From Acidithiobacillus sp. (lineage in GTDB: Bacteria; Pseudomonadota; Gammaproteobacteria; Acidithiobacillales; Acidithiobacillaceae), in assembly GCF_023256195.1 (NCBI RefSeq), contig NZ_JAGDWX010000037.1, positions 1 through 46,906 on the forward strand: 46,906 bases of DNA, read 5' to 3'. Positions 18,313-27,565 of the stretch are shown piece after piece. A program made the translations under genes and the position numbers. Position 1 is the stretch's first letter; each line of letters starts with the position of its first letter. The notes beneath the pieces are model-generated. The model was given only the letters and a program-made list of their open reading frames with translations, was not told the origin of the DNA and ran no database searches.

Positions 18313-19280
18313 GTTATTGGCAGGCCATCCTGCGCGCCCACGACGAGGAGATGGCGCGCGACCCGCTGGTCTTTGCCATGGGCGAGGATATCGGTGTCGC
18401 CGGCGGCACCTACAAGGCGACCACGGGCCTCTACGCCAAATACGGGGAGAAGCGGGTCATGGATACCCCTATCTCCGAGAACAGCTATACGGGTATCGGT
18501 GTGGGTGCTGCCATGCTCGGCTGCCGCCCCATCGTCGAGATCATGAGCGTCAACTTTGCTTGGCTGGCCATGGACCAGCTGATGAACAACGCCGCCAAGA
18601 TCCACTACATGTCCGGCGGCCGTATCCGCTGCCCCTTGGTGCTGCGCCTGCCCGGCGGTACGGCCCACCAGCTGGGGGCACAGCACTCGGCGCGCATGGA
18701 AAAAGTCTTCATGGGTGTACCCGGCCTGCGCGTCGTCACCCCCTCGTCCCCCCGCGATGCCTACGGCCTGCTGAAGAGTGCGGTCCGCTGTGACGACCCG
18801 GTGGTGATCATCGAACACGAGGCCATGTACAACCTCAAGGGCGAAGTGCCGGACGATGAGCACTTCACTCCCCTGGAGGGCTCAGAGGTGGTGCGCCCGG
18901 GCAAGGATCTGACCCTCTTTGCTTACAACATCAGCGTGCACTGGGCTCTGGCGGCGGCGGAAAGACTCGCCAAGGAGCAGGGAGTGGAGGCAGAGGTCGT
19001 GGATCTGCGCGCACTCAAGCCCCTGGATCGCACGGGTATCGCCGCCAGCGTGCGCAAGACCCATCGTGCCATCGTGGTGGAGGAAGACGAGGCCGCGGTG
19101 GGAGTGGGTGCCGAGGTCATCGCCATCCTCAACGAGGAATGCTTCTTCGAGCTCGATGCGGCACCAGTGCGGGTCCACGCCCGGGACGTGCCTACCCCCT
19201 ACAACCGGCGCCTCGAGAAGGCGTCCATTCCCAACGCCGATGACGTCGTCGCGGCGGCGCGCAAACTCCTGGGTCGCTAG
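18300..19280 (+). CDS. pdhB: Pyruvate dehydrogenase E1 component, beta subunit
   Basis: 326-aa E1-beta partner of pdhA in the heterotetramer. Visible motifs are MGEDIGVAGGTYKAT, DTPISENSYTGIGVGAAMLG, GGTAHQLGAQHS and VVEEDEAAVGVGAEV. It contributes to the TPP-binding site and contacts E2. AAGGAGG lies eight bases before its ATG, inside the pdhA end, so the two chains should be made in equal amounts. The E2-E3 fusion gene follows after a 50-base gap. Confidence 0.93.
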   Translation: MAELSYWQAILRAHDEEMARDPLVFAMGEDIGVAGGTYKATTGLYAKYGEKRVMDTPISENSYTGIGVGAAMLGCRPIVEIMSVNFAWLAMDQLMNNAAKIHYMSGGRIRCPLVLRLPGGTAHQLGAQHSARMEKVFMGVPGLRVVTPSSPRDAYGLLKSAVRCDDPVVIIEHEAMYNLKGEVPDDEHFTPLEGSEVVRPGKDLTLFAYNISVHWALAAAERLAKEQGVEAEVVDLRALKPLDRTGIAASVRKTHRAIVVEEDEAAVGVGAEVIAILNEECFFELDAAPVRVHARDVPTPYNRRLEKASIPNADDVVAAARKLLGR

Positions 19281-19330
19281 GCCAAAAGCTCGGCCGCCCC
19301 ACCCCTTCTGTCCTGAGGAATTCGTAGACC

Positions 19331-22300
19331 ATGGCTGAACCCTACGTCATCAAGATGCCCCAGCTCTCGGACACCATGACCGAGGGCGTACTCGTCTCCT
19401 GGGAAAAGCAACCCGGTGATCGGGTGGAACGGGGCGACGTGGTGGCCACCATCGAAACGGACAAGGCCATCATGGACGTGGAGGTATTCCGCTCGGGTTT
19501 CCTCGCCGGGCCTTTGGCGGCCGTGGACAGCGTCGTACCCGTGGGTGAGGCTATCGCCTATCTGACGGATACCCCGGTGCAGTCCATCGAAACCGCCGAC
19601 ACGGCCGTGACAGGCGCCGCCGAACCGGGGGCTGCTCCAGGAACGGCGACCGCGGTGAGTACGACCGCACCGGCGCCAGCCGCCCCGGCCGCGCCCGCCG
19701 ACAATGCACACCCCATCAAGATGCCCCAGCTTTCGGACACCATGACCGAGGGCGTGCTGGTGTCCTGGGAAAAGCAGCTGGGCGAGCGGGTGGAGCGTGG
19801 CGATGTGGTGGCAACCGTCGAGACGGACAAGGCCATCATGGACGTGGAGGTCTTTCGTTCGGGCTTCCTGTCGGGGCCCATGCTGGCCGTGGACAGCGTC
19901 GTCCCTGTGGGCGAACCCATGGCCTGGCTGGTGGATACCGCCGACAAGGTGCAGCGCGGGACGACGACAGCCGCTCCCCCCACCCCGATCAAGACCGTCG
20001 ATACGCCTCCTGCGGAGACGGCCAAAGCACCGGCAAAGGATGGGCGAGCGGCAGAGGCCGACGCGCGGGCGCCAGCGCCACGTCCTGACGAGAACGTTCT
20101 CCCTGCTCCCCGTCCCCAGGGGGCTAAGGCCAGCCCCTATGCCCGGCTGCTGGCGGGCAGCCGCGGTCTGCGCCTGGATGGTGTGCAGGGCAGCGGGCCC
20201 GATGGGGTCATCGTCGCCGCCGACGTCCCTGGCGGTACCGCCGCGGCTGTCGTCGAATCGGTGCCCGTGGCTGGTGAGGGCCGGCCCATGACGGCCATCG
20301 AGAAGTCCATCAGTCAGGCCATGACCGCCTCCCTGAGCATCCCGGTCTTCCACGTGACCATGCACATTCGTCCCGAGGCCTTGCAGCGTGCGGCCAAGGC
20401 AGCGGGTGTCTCCTTCACCGTGGCCCTGGCCAAAGCGGTGTCCGAGGCGCTGCGGCGCCAGCCTCGAATCAATGCGGCCTATCAGCATCCGGATCGCATC
20501 GTCGAGGGGCGGCCGCACGACATCGGTATCGCCGCCACCACCGAGGATGGCAGTCTGGTGGTACCGGTGCTGCGCGACCTGGCCCACAAGGACGTCCAGA
20601 CGCTGCAGGAGGAGTGGAAGCCGCTGCTGGAAAAGGCGCGCAAGCGGCGCCTGAGTCCGGCGGACTATCAGCACCCCACCTTCACCATCTCCAATATGGG
20701 CATGTACGGCGTCAGTCAGTTCGACGCCATCGTCACCCCCGGGACGGCGGCCATCCTGGCGGTGGCGGCGACGGGACCGGAGGGTATGCCCGTCACCATC
20801 ACCGCCGATCATCGGGTGGTGAACGGCGCCGATGCCGCGGCCTTCCTCAAGGATCTCAAGGAGCTGGTGGAAGCTCCGCAGAGCTGGCTCGCGGCCGGTG
20901 GTCCCGCCATTCCCCCGGGCGACTACGATGTTCAGGTACTCGTCATCGGTGCCGGTCCCGGAGGTGAAGATTGCGCTCGGGAGCTGGCCGAGAACGGTAT
21001 CCGCGTGGCCATGGTCAACCATGCGCCCCTGCCCGGTGGTGAGTGCCTCTGGCGCGGTTGCATTCCTTCCAAGGCCTGGCGCGCGGCGGCGGATCGCATC
21101 CGGAATCGCGAGCACGATGCCGCCATGGGGATCCACTTGGGCGAGGCACGGCTGGACTGGGAACAGCTGGAGAGGCATCGGCGCGGGATCGTCCAGACCC
21201 GTGGGGAGATGGCGCTGAAGACGGATCAGGGCATGAAGATCCAGTTCCTCGAGGGCCACGCCCGCTTCACCGGTCCGCACAGCGTCGAGATCGAGGGCAA
21301 GGACGCGCGCACCCTCAGCTTTGGCGCCTGTGTCATCGCCACTGGGGCGCCTGCCTTCGTGCCGCCCATTCCCGGCGCCCAGGAAGCTCTGGCGGCAGGT
21401 GCCGCCGTTACCTCGGATACCGTCTGGAATCTGTCCGCCCCACCCAAGCGCCTGTGCATCATCGGTGCCGGCGCCATCGGCATGGAAATGGCGCAGATGT
21501 TTCACGACTTCGGTGCCGACGTCACGGTTCTGGAGGCGCTGCCACGCCCCGTGGCCGAGATGGAGGCCGAACTGGCCGAGCAGCTCATGCGTGCCCTGGC
21601 CAAGAACAGTCCGCGACTAAAGGTCCTCACCGGCGTGCAGGTGGAGGAGATCGCGGGGAAGGCGGGCGACCTGCGACTGCGCTATCGCAAGGATCAGGAA
21701 ACCCAGACGGTTGGCGCGGACCTGCTCCTCATCGCCACCGGCAAGCGCCCCGACTGTTCCCGACTCGCCCTGGACCGCGCCGGGGTACGCCTGGGTGAGC
21801 GCGGCGCCATCGCCGTGGACGCGCGCGGCCAGACCTCGGTACCCCACATCTATGCGGTGGGTGACGTGGTGGGCGGCTACATGCTCGCCCACACGGCCGC
21901 CCAGCAAGGACGGGTGGCGGCGGCCAATCTTCTGGGGCACCACGCCGTCTACTCGGCCAGCAAGGACTGCGGGGTCACCTTCACCCGACCTCAGGTGGCC
22001 TTTGTCGGTCTGACAACGGAGCAGGCCAAGGCCGCCGGCCTGGATGTGGTGGAGGTCAAGGTCCCCATGAGCATCGATGCCAAGGCGATGATGACCGGGG
22101 AAACGGACGGCCTCATCAAGATGGTGGCGGAGCGCCGGAGCCACCGCATCGTCGGCGTCCACTTTCTGACGGATCACGCCGATACCCTGGTAGGTGAGGC
22201 GGTGATGATGATCAGCGCTGAGCTCACGCTGGAGCAGGTGGCCACCGCCATCCATCCGCACCCCACCCAGACGGAGCTCTTTGGCGAAATGGCGCGGCGG

Positions 22301-22342
22301 CTGCTTTCCCGCCTGCGCCGCTCGGCGCGGGCCAAAACCTGA
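19331..22342 (+). CDS. Fused dihydrolipoamide acetyltransferase (E2) - dihydrolipoamide dehydrogenase (E3)
   Basis: One 1003-aa chain carries both remaining activities of the complex. Order: lipoyl domain 1 (7-78, lipoyl Lys45 in ETDKAIMD), Ala/Pro linker, lipoyl domain 2 (129-200, Lys167), linker, E3-binding-type segment (about 267-300, ASPYARLLAG), E2 catalytic domain (about 318-520), then a complete E3 (about 532-1003). E3 has the FAD motif VIGAGPGGEDCA, redox Cys pair GGECLWRGCIPSK, NAD motif IIGAGAIGMEMA, YAVGDVVGG and dimer-interface HPHPTQTELF. The E2 active-site motif reads DHRVVNG, with Asn498 where Asp is common. The frame is continuous without an internal stop; it is not a sequencing join of two genes judging by the smooth linker (AGGPAIPPGDYDV). 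No separate lpd follows. Confidence 0.93.
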   Translation: MAEPYVIKMPQLSDTMTEGVLVSWEKQPGDRVERGDVVATIETDKAIMDVEVFRSGFLAGPLAAVDSVVPVGEAIAYLTDTPVQSIETADTAVTGAAEPGAAPGTATAVSTTAPAPAAPAAPADNAHPIKMPQLSDTMTEGVLVSWEKQLGERVERGDVVATVETDKAIMDVEVFRSGFLSGPMLAVDSVVPVGEPMAWLVDTADKVQRGTTTAAPPTPIKTVDTPPAETAKAPAKDGRAAEADARAPAPRPDENVLPAPRPQGAKASPYARLLAGSRGLRLDGVQGSGPDGVIVAADVPGGTAAAVVESVPVAGEGRPMTAIEKSISQAMTASLSIPVFHVTMHIRPEALQRAAKAAGVSFTVALAKAVSEALRRQPRINAAYQHPDRIVEGRPHDIGIAATTEDGSLVVPVLRDLAHKDVQTLQEEWKPLLEKARKRRLSPADYQHPTFTISNMGMYGVSQFDAIVTPGTAAILAVAATGPEGMPVTITADHRVVNGADAAAFLKDLKELVEAPQSWLAAGGPAIPPGDYDVQVLVIGAGPGGEDCARELAENGIRVAMVNHAPLPGGECLWRGCIPSKAWRAAADRIRNREHDAAMGIHLGEARLDWEQLERHRRGIVQTRGEMALKTDQGMKIQFLEGHARFTGPHSVEIEGKDARTLSFGACVIATGAPAFVPPIPGAQEALAAGAAVTSDTVWNLSAPPKRLCIIGAGAIGMEMAQMFHDFGADVTVLEALPRPVAEMEAELAEQLMRALAKNSPRLKVLTGVQVEEIAGKAGDLRLRYRKDQETQTVGADLLLIATGKRPDCSRLALDRAGVRLGERGAIAVDARGQTSVPHIYAVGDVVGGYMLAHTAAQQGRVAAANLLGHHAVYSASKDCGVTFTRPQVAFVGLTTEQAKAAGLDVVEVKVPMSIDAKAMMTGETDGLIKMVAERRSHRIVGVHFLTDHADTLVGEAVMMISAELTLEQVATAIHPHPTQTELFGEMARRLLSRLRRSARAKT
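19349..19930 (+). repeat. In-frame tandem duplication of the lipoyl domain
   Basis: Two copies of a 72-residue lipoyl domain (19349-19564 and 19715-19930) lie 366 bases apart. They are near identical at the protein level (both start IKMPQLSDTMTEGVLVSWEK) and strongly similar in DNA, separated by an Ala/Pro/Thr linker. This suggests recent duplication or gene conversion within the E2 gene. Confidence 0.85.
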
Positions 22343-22356
22343 GCGGTACAGGGCCC

Positions 22357-22848
22357 GTGAACGAGGGCAAGCGCACGGCACCTACGCACCCATCCCAGAT
22401 CCTGCCGGGCAGTTTCGTGGAGGGTCTGCGGGGGACCATCCTGCGCTTTTACGCGAAGATCCTCGACGTCATCGTCGCGGTGCTCATCTTCCTGATGCTA
22501 CTCACCCTGATTTTTGCCGTGGCCAGCCTGTTCTGGGATATCTACGGATCTTTGGTGGACTTTCGTCAGGAAGAGGTGATCCGCAGTCTGGTGTCGGATG
22601 TGCTCTCGGTCTTCGTGCTCATCGAGCTCTTCCGTACCTTCACCGACTACCTGGAGTTTCACCGCATCCGTCTGCGAGTGCTGTCGGAGGTCGCCATCGT
22701 CTTTGTCCTGCGCGAGCTTTTCATCGGCCTCTACGCGCACCGCCTGGGCCCGCTGGATCTGCTGGCCACCGCCGCGCTGTTGGCGGTGCTCGTCGGGGCG
22801 CGCATCGCCGCCGTGCGCTTCACCCCCAGGCACGGTGATCTGGACTGA
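22357..22848 (+). CDS. PsiE-like inner-membrane protein
   Basis: 163-aa membrane protein resembling the phosphate-starvation-inducible PsiE family. It has about four hydrophobic segments (near 35-60, 80-98, 108-130 and 132-150). Family-like features are an early LDVIVAVLIFLMLLTL span, the VFVLIELFRTFTDYLEFHRIRL segment and EVAIVFVLRELFIGL. Function in this family is not defined. The GTG at 22357, 14 bases after the E2-E3 stop, is the only good start. It may be cotranscribed with the dehydrogenase genes. Confidence 0.75.
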   Translation: MNEGKRTAPTHPSQILPGSFVEGLRGTILRFYAKILDVIVAVLIFLMLLTLIFAVASLFWDIYGSLVDFRQEEVIRSLVSDVLSVFVLIELFRTFTDYLEFHRIRLRVLSEVAIVFVLRELFIGLYAHRLGPLDLLATAALLAVLVGARIAAVRFTPRHGDLD

Positions 22849-22895
22849 CAGGAGCCATGAAGAGAGCCAGGGAGAAAACCGGATAGTGTCATGTT

Positions 22896-22914
22896 GAAAA
22901 TGATTACCATTATG
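22896..22914 (+). promoter_or_regulatory. Fur box before feoA
   Basis: GAAAATGATTACCATTATG matches the 19-base Fur consensus at about 15 of 19 positions, including the AATGAT and CATTAT cores. A TATGATATA stretch that could serve as a -10 region overlaps its right end. It lies about 40 bases before the feoA start, so the operon should be repressed by Fur-iron. Confidence 0.8.
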
Positions 22915-22953
22915 ATATAGTCCGCTCACGAATCCTTTGGGAGTGTGAGCGTC

Positions 22954-23238
22954 ATGACCCAAATCTCTCCTTCTCTGGTAACTCTCGGCCGTGCCACCCA
23001 GGGTAGCCCGGTGGAGATCTGCGCCATCCAGACTTCGCCGCAAGAGCGGCGACGTCTGCTCGGTCTCGGTCTGCGTCTCGGCAGTGTTGCCCACATCTGC
23101 CAAGGACCCAACGCCCAGGGCGTCGTCCTGCAGATCGGCAGCGTGCGCATTGCCCTGGGTCGGCCCTGGTTGGAAGTCATTGCGGTACGGCAGCGGCCGT
23201 GCCCAGCGGCGCCAACACTGGCGGAAAAGCGTGTCTGA
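22954..23238 (+). CDS. feoA: Ferrous iron transport protein A
   Basis: 94-aa SH3-like cytoplasmic protein that assists FeoB. It shows the family layout: a first strand (LVTLGRATQGSPVEI), the conserved RRRLLGLGLRLGSVAHI segment and a closing strand VVLQIGSVRIALGRPWLEVI. The ATG at 22954, with GGGAG ten bases upstream, is preferred over a GTG at 22945 that leaves almost no spacing. First gene of feoABC, four bases before feoB, under a Fur box. Confidence 0.92.
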   Translation: MTQISPSLVTLGRATQGSPVEICAIQTSPQERRRLLGLGLRLGSVAHICQGPNAQGVVLQIGSVRIALGRPWLEVIAVRQRPCPAAPTLAEKRV

Positions 23239-23242
23239 GCCT

Positions 23243-25573
23243 ATGCAAGCGGCGACAGCAATGCCGATCAGCGCTGGTGGACCCAGACGGGTCATCGCCC
23301 TGGTGGGCAACCCCAACAGCGGCAAGACCACTCTCTTCAATGCCTTGACGGGTGCGCACCAGCAGGTGGGCAACTGGCCCGGGGTGACGGTGGAGCGACG
23401 GGAGGGGCGACTGCGCCTCGATTCCGGACGCGAGCTGATGCTCGTGGATCTGCCGGGTGTCTACAGCCTCCTGGGCGGCGGCGGCCTGGATCAGGACATC
23501 GCCCGGCAATATGTGCAGAGCGGTGCGGCCGACGGGATCGTCCAGGTAGTGGACGTCGGGAATCTGCAGCGCCACCTGTTGCTCACCCATGAGCTGCTGG
23601 AGCTCGGCGGCCCCTTGCTGCTGGTTCTCAACATGATGGACGAGGCCCGCGCACGGGGCCAGCTGCCCGATCTGGACGCACTGCGCCAGCGTCTGGGCGG
23701 CATCGTCGTGCTACCCATCGTCGCCCGCCGCGGCGAGGGTCTGGCGGAGCTGCGCCACGCCCTGGAAGAGGACTTTCCGCGCGCGGACGCGCATCTCCCT
23801 CCCCTCTATCCGCCGGCTATCCAAGACATTCTGTCGGTACTGCGCGCCGGTACCGGGGACCTCGGGCCATTGGATCGCCTGCGCACGCTGGAGGGTCTGG
23901 CAGCCGTGCCACCAGAGCACGAGCAAGGCTTTCGCGAGGCGCGGGAAGCCATAGTGGACAAGACCGGTGAGGATGCCGCCGACGCGCTGGCGGCCGCCCG
24001 CTTTGCCTGGGCCGAGGAGACGGCCAGCGCCGCGCTGCCAGCGGTTTCGGACGCTTTACCCCGGGATACCTGGACACAGCGCCTGGATCGTTGGATCCTG
24101 CATCCGGCCGCGGGTCTGCCCATCTTCCTGCTGGTGCTCTACGCCCTGCTGGTGAGCAGTTTCAATGCCGGCGCCATCTTCCAGGACTTTTTCGAGGATA
24201 GCAGCAAGGCGCTCTTCGTCCACGGCCTGGGCCACGTGCTGCTCGCCGCGGGACTGCCGGACTGGAGTGTGCAGGCGCTGGCAGGGGGCCTCGGAGGCGG
24301 CGTGAGCATCGTCCTCAGTTTCGTCCCGCCCATCGCCTTCACCTTTCTCTTTCTGGCGGCCCTGGAGGATTCCGGTTACCTCGCGCGGGCGGCCTTCACC
24401 ATGGATCGTTTTTTTCGCCGGCTGGGTCTGCCAGGCACGGCCATGGTGCCCATGGTCATCGGCTTTGGCTGTAACGTACCGGCGATCATGGCGACGCGCA
24501 CCGTCGAAGACCCGCGGGCGCGGGTAATCACCGCCTTGATGCAGCCCTTCATGTCCTGCTCGGCACGCCTGGCGGTGTACCTGGCCTTTGCCGCGGTTTT
24601 TTTTCGGGGCTACGGTGGTCAGGTAGTCTTTGCTCTGTATCTCACCGGCATCCTGGCCGCCCTCGTCACGGCCTGGCTGCTGCGGCGGGGACCACTGCGG
24701 GGAGCGGACCGACCGCTGGCGCTGGAACTGCCGCCCTATCGCTGGCCGGGACTGCGCAGTGTCGTCCTGCACGCCTGGCAACGTCTGCGGGTCTTCGTGC
24801 TGCGGGTGGGCAAGGTCATCGCCGTACTGGGGGCCGTGCTCCTGCTTCTGCCGGGCATCGGTTGGGTCGACGGTGGGCTGCGCGGCACCGATATCGATCA
24901 CTCCCTGTTGGCGCAGGGCAGTCGGGCTCTGACCGTCGTCTTCGCCCCCATGGGTATCGGCGAAGAACAGTGGCCGGCCGTAGCGGGGCTCGTTGCCGGC
25001 GCCATGGTCAAGGAGGTGGTCATCGGGGTCATGAACGGCATCTATCAGCGGCAGGAGAGTGCGGACCTGATGGCAGCCTACCGGGAACCCGCGATCGGCG
25101 CCGAGTTGCGCGCTGCTGTCCTGACCATCCCGGCGCACGGGCGAGAATTTCTGAAGAATCTGACGGATCCCCTGGGCTTTGCCAACATCGGCGACACTGC
25201 TGCCAGCGCTGCGGCCGCCGGCGCCGACCACGCCACGCTCCGCGGGCTGGCAGCGGGCTTTACGGATCTGTCGGCCTTTGCCTACCTGCTCTTTGTCCTG
25301 CTCTATCTGCCCTGCGCCAGTACTTTTGCCGCCCTGCGGCGGGAGCTCGGCAGCCGCTGGGCCTGGTTCTCCATGGTCTACAGCCTGGCGCTGGCCTGGC
25401 TTCTGGCAGGAAGCGTCTATCAGCTGGGGACCTTTGACCGCCACCCATCCCAGTCGCTGCTCTGGCTGGTCATGGTCCTGACGGTGGTGCTGGTCTTCTG
25501 GTGGTGGTGGCGACGTCCCGGGCACATCGCCATGGCCGAGACCCACATCCTCGGGCGGGGACCCGGATCGTGA
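23243..25573 (+). CDS. feoB: Ferrous iron transport protein B
   Basis: Inner-membrane ferrous iron importer with an N-terminal G domain. GTPase motifs are [16 protein letters not shown] (G1), VDLPGVYSL (G3) and LNMMDEA (G4). The membrane part carries two Gate-type cores with the conserved [13 protein letters not shown] and a later [13 protein letters not shown]. The 776-aa length is normal. The ATG at 23243 gives a standard N-terminus just before the G domain; a GTG at 23231 is an alternative with similar support. The end overlaps the FeoC-like gene (GTGA). Confidence 0.95.
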   Translation: MQAATAMPISAGGPRRVIALVGNPNSGKTTLFNALTGAHQQVGNWPGVTVERREGRLRLDSGRELMLVDLPGVYSLLGGGGLDQDIARQYVQSGAADGIVQVVDVGNLQRHLLLTHELLELGGPLLLVLNMMDEARARGQLPDLDALRQRLGGIVVLPIVARRGEGLAELRHALEEDFPRADAHLPPLYPPAIQDILSVLRAGTGDLGPLDRLRTLEGLAAVPPEHEQGFREAREAIVDKTGEDAADALAAARFAWAEETASAALPAVSDALPRDTWTQRLDRWILHPAAGLPIFLLVLYALLVSSFNAGAIFQDFFEDSSKALFVHGLGHVLLAAGLPDWSVQALAGGLGGGVSIVLSFVPPIAFTFLFLAALEDSGYLARAAFTMDRFFRRLGLPGTAMVPMVIGFGCNVPAIMATRTVEDPRARVITALMQPFMSCSARLAVYLAFAAVFFRGYGGQVVFALYLTGILAALVTAWLLRRGPLRGADRPLALELPPYRWPGLRSVVLHAWQRLRVFVLRVGKVIAVLGAVLLLLPGIGWVDGGLRGTDIDHSLLAQGSRALTVVFAPMGIGEEQWPAVAGLVAGAMVKEVVIGVMNGIYQRQESADLMAAYREPAIGAELRAAVLTIPAHGREFLKNLTDPLGFANIGDTAASAAAAGADHATLRGLAAGFTDLSAFAYLLFVLLYLPCASTFAALRRELGSRWAWFSMVYSLALAWLLAGSVYQLGTFDRHPSQSLLWLVMVLTVVLVFWWWWRRPGHIAMAETHILGRGPGS

Positions 25574-25854
25574 ACAGCCCTCTTTTCCGAGTGCGCGATG
25601 CCTTGCGCACCGGACCGCAAAGTCTTGCGGAGCTGGCGCGGGCCACGGGCCTCGACAGCGACAGCACGGCCCTGGCCTTGGCGCACTGGCGTCAGCGCGG
25701 GAAGATACGCAGGATCTTTGCCCTTGGGACTGCCGCCCACGGCGGATCCACCTGCGCCAGCGCCTGTGCCGCCTGCCGCGGCTGCGCTGCCGGGGCGGCG
25801 GCACCATCCCGGGACGAGTCGCGCTACCTCTGGCTGGACCAAGACCAAACTTGA
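25570..25854 (+). CDS. feoC: FeoC-like winged-helix protein with Cys cluster
   Basis: 94-aa protein with an N-terminal winged-helix fold ([40 protein letters not shown] in outline) and a cluster of four Cys in [11 protein letters not shown]. FeoC proteins carry such Cys and can bind an iron-sulfur cluster or modulate FeoB. The GTG overlaps the feoB stop, so it is translated with FeoB. The identity is based on position, size and the Cys cluster. Confidence 0.82.
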   Translation: MNSPLFRVRDALRTGPQSLAELARATGLDSDSTALALAHWRQRGKIRRIFALGTAAHGGSTCASACAACRGCAAGAAAPSRDESRYLWLDQDQT

Positions 25855-25928
25855 CGACGGCGGCCATGGACGAGCAAACTAGTCGGGTATCAGCATATCA
25901 GAGCGCTAACGCGCGGGAGAACCCTTTC

Positions 25929-26300
25929 ATGAGCACTGCAACCGAAAGCATGACCAATCTCAGCGAGCTGCCGCCCGTCATGACCCTGACCACCAACGCG
26001 GCGGAGAAGATCAAATCCCTCATCGAAGAAGAGGGCTCTACGGATCTCAAGCTGCGGGTCTTCGTCACCGGCGGCGGCTGCTCCGGTTTTCAGTATGGTT
26101 TCACCTTCGATGAGAACGTCAACGACGGCGATACGGAAGTGGAGCAGCACGGCGTTACCCTGCTGGTGGACCCCATGAGCTATCAATATCTCGTAGGCGC
26201 CGAAATCGACTACAGCGAAGGCCTGGAAGGGGCGCAGTTCGTCATCAAGAATCCGAACGCTACCACCACCTGCGGCTGCGGCTCCTCGTTCTCGGCCTGA
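25929..26300 (+). CDS. erpA: Iron-sulfur cluster insertion protein, ErpA/A-type carrier
   Basis: A-type carrier that delivers Fe-S clusters to apoproteins. The 123-aa protein has the three cluster-ligand Cys in [11 protein letters not shown] and CGCGSSF at the C-terminus, and the family's [18 protein letters not shown] segment. The ATG at 25929 with GGGAGA eight bases upstream gives the usual length; an earlier ATG at 25866 lacks a ribosome site. It follows the feo genes after 74 bases and fits iron metabolism. Related IscA-type carriers are hard to separate by sequence, but ErpA fits best. Confidence 0.92.
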   Translation: MSTATESMTNLSELPPVMTLTTNAAEKIKSLIEEEGSTDLKLRVFVTGGGCSGFQYGFTFDENVNDGDTEVEQHGVTLLVDPMSYQYLVGAEIDYSEGLEGAQFVIKNPNATTTCGCGSSFSA

Positions 26301-26316
26301 GTCCTATCGCTTTACC

Positions 26317-26338
26317 GGGGAGACGCTCTCGTCTCCCC
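26317..26338 (+). terminator. Hairpin after erpA, possible terminator
   Basis: A perfect 8-bp stem (GGGGAGAC with GTCTCCCC) and a 6-base loop lie 16 bases after the erpA stop and before gltA. No T-run follows, so it may work as a weak terminator or as a 3' end stabiliser. Confidence 0.5.
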
Positions 26339-26392
26339 ATCCTCGCCCGTTCTGGGTTATGATCCGGCCTTTGGCTGCGTTGAGGAGTCGTT

Positions 26393-27565
26393 ATGGCCGA
26401 AACATCCGTCGCCCCGGGTCTCGAGGGCATTCCCGCCACCCGTTCCAGCATCTCTGAAATCGACGGGCAGGCCGGCCGCCTCTCCTATCGCGGCTACCCC
26501 ATCGACGAACTGGTCGAGCACAGCAGCTTCGAGGAGGTTGCCCTGCTGCTGCTGGACGGTGATCTGCCCAGCGCCGAGGTACTGGAGCGTTTCGATCGGG
26601 GCCTGCGCAGCCACCGCCAGGTCAAGTATAACGTCCGCGAAATCATGAAGTTCATGCCCATCACCGGGCATCCCATGGACATGCTCCATTGTGCCGTGGC
26701 CAGTCTCGGCATGTTCTACCCCCAGCAGGAGCTATCCGACAGCGAACGGGAAAACGTCTCGCACCTGGATGCCATGGCCATGCGCATCATCGCCCGCATC
26801 CCGACCATCGTCGCCATGTGGGAGCAGATGCGCTATGGCAACGATCCACTGCCGCCGCGGGCGGATCTGGGCCACGCCGCCAATTTTCTCTACATGTTGA
26901 CGGGAAACGAGCCGGACCCGCTGCACGCCCGCATCCTCGATGCCTGCCTCATTCTCCACGCCGAGCACACCATCAACGCCAGCACCTTCTCGGTCCTGGT
27001 GACGGCATCGACCCTGACCAACCCCTACCACGTGATCGCCGGAGCCATCGGCACTCTGGCCGGTCCCCTGCACGGGGGCGCCAACCAGAAGGTCATCGAA
27101 ATGCTGGAAAGCATCGGCCGGGTGGAACGGGTGGGAAGCTTTCTGGACGAGCGCCTGGCCCGCAAGGAAAAAATCTGGGGCTTCGGTCATCGGGTCTACA
27201 AGACCCGGGATCCGCGCGCCGTCCTGCTCAAGGAAATGATGCAACGCCTGGCCGAGGCCGGCAATCTCCGGCACAGCCAGCTCTTCGACGTGGCCCTGGA
27301 GCTGGAACGTCAGGCCAGCGAGCGGCTCGGACCCAAGGGTATCCACGCCAATGTGGATTTCTACTCCGGTATCCTCTACCACGAGATGGGGATCCGCAGC
27401 GATCTGTTCACCCCCATCTTCGCCATGGCTCGTTCTGCGGGCTGGCTGGCACACTGGCGTGAGCAGCTGGCGGACAATCGGATCTTCCGTCCGACCCAGG
27501 TCTACACTGGCGCCGGGCCCCGCCATTATCCGCGCCCAGCCTCGGCGAAGAGCCAAAGCGCATGA
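26393..27565 (+). CDS. gltA: Citrate synthase
   Basis: Condenses acetyl-CoA and oxaloacetate to citrate. The 390-aa length is that of the shorter bacterial/methylcitrate-synthase-like type. Catalytic-region motifs are PLHGGANQKVIEML, WGFGHRVYKTRDPRA and ANVDFYSGILYHEMGI with the active Asp. GAGGAG lies shortly before the ATG. A TTATGAT at about 26356 may be a -10 region. The stop overlaps the gshA start (ATGA). Methylcitrate synthase is possible by family, but no prp genes are present. Confidence 0.93.
   Translation: MAETSVAPGLEGIPATRSSISEIDGQAGRLSYRGYPIDELVEHSSFEEVALLLLDGDLPSAEVLERFDRGLRSHRQVKYNVREIMKFMPITGHPMDMLHCAVASLGMFYPQQELSDSERENVSHLDAMAMRIIARIPTIVAMWEQMRYGNDPLPPRADLGHAANFLYMLTGNEPDPLHARILDACLILHAEHTINASTFSVLVTASTLTNPYHVIAGAIGTLAGPLHGGANQKVIEMLESIGRVERVGSFLDERLARKEKIWGFGHRVYKTRDPRAVLLKEMMQRLAEAGNLRHSQLFDVALELERQASERLGPKGIHANVDFYSGILYHEMGIRSDLFTPIFAMARSAGWLAHWREQLADNRIFRPTQVYTGAGPRHYPRPASAKSQSA

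Noticed and set aside
19277-21505. 742-aa open frame on the minus strand
   Set aside because: Antisense shadow of the E2-E3 fusion gene; no domain or ribosome site.
24056-25867. 603-aa open frame on the minus strand
   Set aside because: Antisense shadow of feoB and feoC with low-complexity Gln/Arg/Asp content.
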